This document shows positions 14,452-18,410 of a stretch of 18,410 nucleotides of DNA, one piece after another. The DNA is from an uncultured Variovorax sp. (GTDB taxonomy: Bacteria > Pseudomonadota > Gammaproteobacteria > Burkholderiales > Burkholderiaceae). The position numbers and the translations under genes are program-made. Positions within the stretch are counted from its first letter, which is position 1, and each line of letters begins with the position of its first letter. The DNA is taken from positions 1 to 18,410 of the forward strand of contig CAMLCW010000061.1 of assembly GCA_946478645.1 (NCBI GenBank). Reading direction: 5' to 3'. The notes under the pieces were generated by a model. It did no database searches, was not told the DNA's origin, and saw only the letters and a list, made by a program, of their open reading frames with translations.

Positions 14452-14565
14452 AGGCGGTCGAGGGGGTCCGGCGTGGCGCCAAACCCACGAATCTATACCC
14501 AAATATGTAAACAAATGGGTTAAAAAACGTCCGTCGCGTTACATTCTCGGGTTCACGAGGGCAAC
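14452..14565. promoter_or_regulatory. AT-rich promoter region of the glycosyltransferase operon
   Basis: The second half of this 114-base gap is AT-rich against its surroundings (14488-14530). It holds an inverted repeat ACCCA (14497-14501) and TGGGT (14516-14520) flanking an A/T core, then a run of six A. TACATT (14540-14545) could be a -10 box, without a convincing -35. CGAGGG just before GCAAC forms the ribosome binding site of ATG 14566. The inverted repeat overlapping the expected promoter could be an operator. Confidence 0.4.
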
Positions 14566-15903
14566 ATGACCGACGCGCATCACGGCAGGCCACGATCGAG
14601 GCTCTACCTGCCCGTCGTCGCCAAATTCTTCATCGCACTGGCAGGCGCCGGCGCCTGGATGGGTTTTTCCATCTGGGCGGCGGGACCCTGGCTCGCCGAC
14701 CTGCGGCAGTACGTGGGCATCGTGTTCGCGGTGTTCCTGGTCTACGGCATCGCCGTGATTCCCGGTTTCATGAACGCGTTCCTCGCGATCAGCCTGATGC
14801 TCGACCGCCGGCCCGTGCGCCGGCCGCTCGAGGCCTATCCGCCGATCTCCATCCTCGTCGCAGCCTACAACGAGGAAGCCTCGATCGAGGAAACCCTGGT
14901 CAGCATCGACCGGCAGAACTACCCGGGCGAGCTGCAGGTCATCGTCATCAATGACGGCTCGAAGGACGGCACCGCACAGGTGGTCCGGGCGGCCGAGGCG
15001 CGGTTTCCGTGGCTGACCTTCGTCGACCTTGAACAGAACGGCGGCAAGGCGCGCGCGCTGAACATCGGCTTCAAGTCGGTGCGCCACGACCTCGTCGTCA
15101 CGGTCGATGCGGACTCGTTCCTCTATCGCGGCGCACTGGTCAACATCGTCGAGCGCTACCGCGCCGACCCGCCCAACACGCGCGCGGTGGCGGGCAAGAT
15201 CCTGGTGCGCAACTCGCGGCTCAATTGGCTCACGCGCTGCCAGGAATGGGACTACTTCCACGGCATCGCCTCGATCAAGCGGGTGCAGTCGCTGTTCCAG
15301 GGCACGCTGGTGGCGCAGGGCGCCTTCTCGATCTACGACCGCGCCGCGCTGGCGGAGGTGGGCGGCTGGCCCGAGTGCGTGGGCGAGGACATCGTGCTCA
15401 CCTGGGCGCTGCTCAAGGCCGGCTACCGCGTCGGCCACTGCGAGGATGCCTGCCTGTTCACCAACGTTCCGGCCACGGTCGGGCAACTGGTCAAGCAGCG
15501 CCAGCGCTGGGCGCGCGGCATGGCCGAGGCCTTCGTGCAGCACCCGGGCATCCTGCTGCAGCCGCGGCTCTCGACCTTCTTCATCTACTGGAACGTGTTC
15601 TTCCCATGGCTCGACGTGGCATTCACCCTCGGCTTCATCCCGGGCGTGGTGGCCGCGCTGTTCGGCTACTACTGGATCGTCGGCCCGATGACGCTGGCGC
15701 TGCTGCCCGCGGCCTTCGCGCTGAGCTTCCTGATGTTCTCGATCGAGCGCCGCATGTTCAGGAGCACGGGCTTGGTGGTGCGGCGGAATTTCCAGGGCTT
15801 CTTCGTCTATGTGCTGCTCTACAGCTTTCTGCTGCAGCCGGCGAGCGCGCTGGGCTACCTGGACGAATTGCTGAGAAAGCCCAAATCGTGGGGAACGAAA
15901 TGA
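14566..15903 (+). CDS. Processive family 2 glycosyltransferase, PgaC/HmsR-like polysaccharide synthase
   Basis: This 445-residue inner-membrane synthase has two N-terminal hydrophobic segments (about 18-40 and 48-75), a cytoplasmic GT-A domain, then three or four C-terminal helices (338-430). Catalytic marks are VAAYNEE (98-104), INDGSKDGT (128-136), DAD (181-183), GED (273-275) and QRQRW (311-315). These are the D,D,D,QxxRW set of processive enzymes that polymerise and export beta-linked polymers such as poly-N-acetylglucosamine. The tail PKSWGTK is also typical of the group. No PgaB deacetylase or PgaD partner is encoded next to it, so the polymer cannot be named. The stop overlaps the barrel-protein start as ATGA (15900-15903). 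Confidence 0.85.
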   Translation: MTDAHHGRPRSRLYLPVVAKFFIALAGAGAWMGFSIWAAGPWLADLRQYVGIVFAVFLVYGIAVIPGFMNAFLAISLMLDRRPVRRPLEAYPPISILVAAYNEEASIEETLVSIDRQNYPGELQVIVINDGSKDGTAQVVRAAEARFPWLTFVDLEQNGGKARALNIGFKSVRHDLVVTVDADSFLYRGALVNIVERYRADPPNTRAVAGKILVRNSRLNWLTRCQEWDYFHGIASIKRVQSLFQGTLVAQGAFSIYDRAALAEVGGWPECVGEDIVLTWALLKAGYRVGHCEDACLFTNVPATVGQLVKQRQRWARGMAEAFVQHPGILLQPRLSTFFIYWNVFFPWLDVAFTLGFIPGVVAALFGYYWIVGPMTLALLPAAFALSFLMFSIERRMFRSTGLVVRRNFQGFFVYVLLYSFLLQPASALGYLDELLRKPKSWGTK

Positions 15904-16868
15904 CCGGGGTTGTTGTTGTGCGCGCACTGGCTGGCGCGCTGTCGGGCTGTGTGCTGCTGGCCGCGTCCTGCTGGGCCGAGGAGGCACCGCCGAAGGCCGC
16001 GGCCGAGCGCTCGGGCATGGCCTTCGGCAGCGAGGTGTTCCTGACCGACGACAGCGACAATTTCCAGGCACGCCGCGTGTCGGCCGAGTTCTTCCCGGCC
16101 TTCGAGCACGCCGATCGCTACCTCGGTTTCCGGCTCGGCGAATACCAGTACCGGCAGGACAGCTGGCGCAGGAACGGTCAGAAGGTCTCGTTCCTCGCGC
16201 GCTCGGTCGAGACCCGCACCACCGACGGCGGCACCATCGAGGCGGGCCTGTTCCGCCAGGGCGGGCACACGCTGCTGACGCTCGACGGCAGCTACCGCAT
16301 GTCGCCGACCCAGAGCACGGCGGTGGAGTTCATCGTGAACCGCGACTGGGTCGAGACGCCCCGCGCGCTCGACCGCGGCATCGATTTCTCGCTCGTCGGC
16401 GTGGCCGTGGACCAGGGTCTCGGCAGCCACGTCACGCTGGTGGGCCTGCTCGGGCAGCAGTACTTCTCGGACGGCAATCGGCGCGACCTGGGCCGCCTGC
16501 GCGTGATCTACCAGCCCTCGCTCGACCTGGGCCTGACGCTGCAGGCGCGCTTTCGCACCTACCGCAGCACGCAAGAGGACGTGGGCCGCGCCTACTTCAA
16601 CCCGAAGAGCTACAGCGAAACGATGCTCGCAGTGGGCTGGCGGCACCGTTTCCAGGGCTGGACTGCGGCGGTGACTGCGGGCCTCGGCAACGAGAAGATC
16701 AACCATGACGTGAGCCAGCCGACGCGGCTGCTCGACATCAACCTGCAAAGCCCCGTGCGCGGCGCACAGGTGTTCCGCTTCAGCGCCGGCTACAGTCGCA
16801 GCACCAGCTTCTCGGGCCCGAGCTACCAGTACCGGTACCTGCGCGGCGAGTGGGTGATCCTCTTCTGA
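15900..16868 (+). CDS. Outer-membrane beta-barrel protein, probably polysaccharide-associated
   Basis: This 322-residue protein has an N-terminal signal peptide (LAGALSGCVLLAASCWA, cleavage likely after residue 26). From residue 40 on it is a regular series of amphipathic strands with alternating aromatic and polar residues, for example RYLGFRLGEYQYRQD (73-87), VTLVGLLGQQYFSDG (178-192) and VFRFSAGYSRSTSF (291-304). It ends in YLRGEWVILF, with the terminal Phe expected for proteins inserted by the Bam machinery. About 14 to 16 strands are plausible. No tetratricopeptide region like that of PgaA is present. Coupling to the polysaccharide synthase suggests an export or surface-anchoring role, which is inference. 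A weak lipobox-like AASC at 21-24 is probably coincidental. Confidence 0.7.
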   Translation: MTGVVVVRALAGALSGCVLLAASCWAEEAPPKAAAERSGMAFGSEVFLTDDSDNFQARRVSAEFFPAFEHADRYLGFRLGEYQYRQDSWRRNGQKVSFLARSVETRTTDGGTIEAGLFRQGGHTLLTLDGSYRMSPTQSTAVEFIVNRDWVETPRALDRGIDFSLVGVAVDQGLGSHVTLVGLLGQQYFSDGNRRDLGRLRVIYQPSLDLGLTLQARFRTYRSTQEDVGRAYFNPKSYSETMLAVGWRHRFQGWTAAVTAGLGNEKINHDVSQPTRLLDINLQSPVRGAQVFRFSAGYSRSTSFSGPSYQYRYLRGEWVILF

Positions 16869-16898
16869 ATTCACCGAACTGCTGACTGCCGAACGTCG

Positions 16899-17318
16899 AT
16901 GCTCGCCCGCCTCATCTACGCCAGCAAGGCCATCGGCTTGCGCGCCGCCGACCTGGCCGACATCCTCGAGGTCTCGCGCATCGACAACCCCAAGGCGGGC
17001 ATCACCGGCGCGCTCGGCCTGCTCGACGGGGTGTACCTGCAGTACCTCGAGGGCGATGACGCTGCGCTCGAAGCGCTGTACGCGCGCATCCAGGTCGACC
17101 TGCGCCATCGCGATCCGGTCGTGCTCGACCGCACCTTCATCGCGGTGCGCGCGTTTCCCGAATGGTCGATGGCGCTGCTGCACTGGGACGAGCGCATCCG
17201 GGCCGTGGCCCGGCGGCATGGCCTCGATCCCTCGCAGTCGCCCTACGACATCGCGCCCGCCGCGGTCGCGCCGTTCTTCCGCGCGCTGGCGGCCACGCCG
17301 AACTGGGTCGCGCTGTAG
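16899..17318 (+). CDS. Short BLUF-domain blue-light sensor
   Basis: This 139-residue protein is a stand-alone BLUF (blue light using FAD) domain covering residues 1-95, with a helical tail of about 40 residues. The flavin-site residues are all present: Tyr7 in RLIYASK, Asn30 in IDNPKAGITGALG, Gln48 in YLQYLEG, and Trp89 and Met91 in FPEWSMAL. These correspond to the Tyr, Asn, Gln, Trp and Met of AppA and PixD that carry the photocycle, so light response is likely. There is no EAL, GGDEF or cyclase domain, so it must signal through a partner, as PixD, BlsA and PapB do. The gene starts 30 bases after the barrel gene, with only a weak ribosome binding site, and is probably on the same transcript. 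That position suggests light input to polysaccharide production. Confidence 0.92.
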   Translation: MLARLIYASKAIGLRAADLADILEVSRIDNPKAGITGALGLLDGVYLQYLEGDDAALEALYARIQVDLRHRDPVVLDRTFIAVRAFPEWSMALLHWDERIRAVARRHGLDPSQSPYDIAPAAVAPFFRALAATPNWVAL

Positions 17319-17337
17319 CCGGCGTTGCGCGGCGGGC

Positions 17338-17784
17338 TCAAGCGCGGTCGAGCCCGAGCGCCCGCAGCTTCGCGTCGGCGGCCGAGTAGGGCCTTTCGCA
17401 CACGATCCGGTCGGAGCCCGGCGCGAACTCGAAGCTCGCGGCCATGCGGATGCGAAAGCGGCGGCCGGTGGCCTCGTACACGCGGCCCTCGGCCTGCAGC
17501 GGCCCCAGGTGCGTGCCGCTGAGCCAGAACTCGACCAGCACCGTGTCCTGGTCCGCCGCGATCGCGATGATCTCGTTGGCCAGGTCGGGGAAGGGCGTGC
17601 GCGAGCTCTCGAAATAGCCGCGCACCTCTTCCTCGCCGTCGAACACCGCGCCGCTGCCATGCATCTCGTAGCGCGGATGCGCGAAGGTCGCGATCACCGC
17701 ATCCCACTCCTGGGTGCATTCGAGCGCCATGTGGTCGCGCACGGTCTTGATTCTTGCCGCCTGCAGCATGGCTGGGGTCTCCAC
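17338..17784 (-). CDS. SnoaL-like / NTF2-fold protein
   Basis: This 148-residue protein has the alpha+beta layout of the NTF2/SnoaL fold: a helix near the start (TVRDHMALECTQEWDAVIATF), the segment HPRYEMHGSGAVFDGEEEVRGYFESS (36-61) and curved strands such as VLVEFWLSGTHLGPL (82-96) and RFRIRMAASFEF (109-120). Members include polyketide cyclases, ester cyclases, isomerases and non-catalytic binding proteins, so the reaction cannot be named. The start is GTG 17784 because GAGGAG lies eight bases upstream; an in-frame ATG at 17769 would be too far from it. It lies 12 bases after the VOC gene in a minus-strand operon that continues outside the window, and converges with the BLUF gene across a 19-base gap. 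Confidence 0.78.
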   Translation of the reverse strand: METPAMLQAARIKTVRDHMALECTQEWDAVIATFAHPRYEMHGSGAVFDGEEEVRGYFESSRTPFPDLANEIIAIAADQDTVLVEFWLSGTHLGPLQAEGRVYEATGRRFRIRMAASFEFAPGSDRIVCERPYSAADAKLRALGLDRA

Positions 17785-17796
17785 GTGGTGTTCTCC

Positions 17797-18348
17797 TCAA
17801 GGATTGGAAATGGGTGCGCCGATGCGGCGAATCGGCTCGGTGCGGCCGTCCCAGCTCTCGGCCGCGCGCCGGATCTCGCGAAAGTAGTCGCCCTTGCCGC
17901 CCGCCATCTCCGAGACCTCGAACATGCCGCTCGGCAGCGCCGGATGCACGAAGTACGCAAAGCGTCCGCGTGCGCCCATGCGCCCGCTATGGCCCTCGAC
18001 GTAGCCCATCGACAGCAGCTGCCGCACGGCGTCGTCGAAGCCGTCGTCGGTCCACCAGGCCAGGTGCTGCGCACCTTCGCCGCTGCGCCGCAGCGAGTCG
18101 AGATAAAGCGACGGCGCATCGTCGCGCTGCTGGATCAGTTCGATCTGCAGGTCGCCGGAATTGGCCAGCGCGATCGAGAGCCTCGGCAGCCGCGAAGGCC
18201 GGCCGTAGTAGTTGAATTCGGTCGTGCCGACGTCTTCCTTGTAGAACCACGGGCCCACCCCCAGCGTGCCCGACCAATGGGCCATGGCCCGCTCGATGTC
18301 GGTGACGACGTAGCCGACCTGGCGCACGCTGCCGAAGAGTTTGCTCAT
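17797..18348 (-). CDS. VOC-family (glyoxalase/dioxygenase superfamily) protein
   Basis: This 183-residue protein has the paired beta-alpha-beta-beta-beta modules of the vicinal oxygen chelate superfamily. The first begins VRQVGYVVTDIERAMAHW (8-25), with strand LQIELIQQ (67-74); the second begins GAQHLAWWTDD (92-102), with strand SGMFEVSEM (140-148). By position, Gln10, Glu70, His95 and Glu144 are the likely metal ligands, which would make it a metal enzyme such as a lyase, epimerase or dioxygenase. The start ATG 18348 has AAGGA 11 bases upstream. It lies between a probable short-chain dehydrogenase and the SnoaL-like gene, a set often found in degradation of cyclic or aromatic compounds. Confidence 0.85.
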   Translation of the reverse strand: MSKLFGSVRQVGYVVTDIERAMAHWSGTLGVGPWFYKEDVGTTEFNYYGRPSRLPRLSIALANSGDLQIELIQQRDDAPSLYLDSLRRSGEGAQHLAWWTDDGFDDAVRQLLSMGYVEGHSGRMGARGRFAYFVHPALPSGMFEVSEMAGGKGDYFREIRRAAESWDGRTEPIRRIGAPISNP

Positions 18349-18381
18349 GATGAAGTCGATCCTTGAAGAAGTGCGTGCGGC

Positions 18382-18410
18382 TCAGCGCATGTAGGCGCCG
18401 CCATTGACGT
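18382..18410 (-). CDS. Probable short-chain dehydrogenase/reductase, last codons only
   Basis: On the minus strand the frame entering from the window edge reads VNGGAYMR and stops at TGA (18384-18382). A VNGGAYMR or VDGG ending is the usual C-terminus of short-chain dehydrogenase/reductase (Rossmann NAD(P)-dependent) proteins. The gap to the VOC start is 33 bases, in the same direction, so they are probably cotranscribed. Only nine codons are visible, so the assignment rests on this short match. Confidence 0.5.

Noticed and set aside
17319..17337. Intrinsic terminator between the BLUF and SnoaL-like genes
   Set aside because: The GC-rich 19-base gap offers only 3-4 bp stems with mismatches and has no T tract on either strand.

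Overview
The window is GC-rich (roughly two thirds G+C by eye) and tightly packed, with many 4-base start/stop overlaps. Gene content (a PepSY/DUF3325 iron-uptake pair, a Liv-type ABC transporter, a DUF2231/sorbosone-dehydrogenase pair, many oxygenase, ligase and VOC genes) suggests a soil or plant-associated betaproteobacterium of the Comamonadaceae, Variovorax-like. That assignment is inference from style and content. No marker gene, tRNA, rRNA, CRISPR array or mobile element was seen.

Layout. (1) 1-565, plus strand: the end of a PepSY-type membrane protein followed by a DUF3325 membrane protein, normally the tail of a siderophore-receptor cluster. (2) 566-823: a conspicuously AT-rich, non-coding stretch with hairpins. 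(3) 824-4041, plus strand: four overlapping genes. These are an unrecognised 193-aa protein, a DUF2231 membrane protein, a sorbosone-dehydrogenase-type lipoprotein, and a thioredoxin-like protein fused to a shortened MsrA-like domain. (4) 13351 down to 4096, minus strand: a nine-gene array. In order of transcription it holds a PhyH dioxygenase, an AMP-forming acyl-CoA ligase, a second PhyH dioxygenase, a serine hydrolase of the beta-lactamase fold, then a complete Liv-type ABC importer (binding protein, LivH, LivM, LivG, LivF). (5) 13513-14451, plus strand: a divergent AraC-family regulator; the 161-bp gap between it and the array carries repeats that look like regulator sites. (6) 14566-17318, plus strand: a processive family 2 glycosyltransferase, an outer-membrane beta-barrel protein overlapping it by 4 bases, and a short BLUF blue-light sensor 30 bases further on. 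(7) 18410 down to 17338, minus strand: the last codons of a probable short-chain dehydrogenase, a VOC-family protein and a SnoaL-like protein, cut by the window edge.

How they may work together. The nine-gene array reads as a self-contained import-and-metabolise unit. The importer would bring in a small carboxylate, ester or amide; the hydrolase could open it, the ligase could activate it as a CoA thioester, and two 2-oxoglutarate/Fe(II) dioxygenases could hydroxylate it, under control of the AraC protein. I do not recognise this combination as a described pathway and its substrate cannot be read from the sequence. The second point of interest is the BLUF gene directly behind an exopolysaccharide-type synthase and barrel, which would fit light-dependent surface polysaccharide. 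The third is the thioredoxin/MsrA-like fusion coupled to a putative periplasmic quinoprotein.
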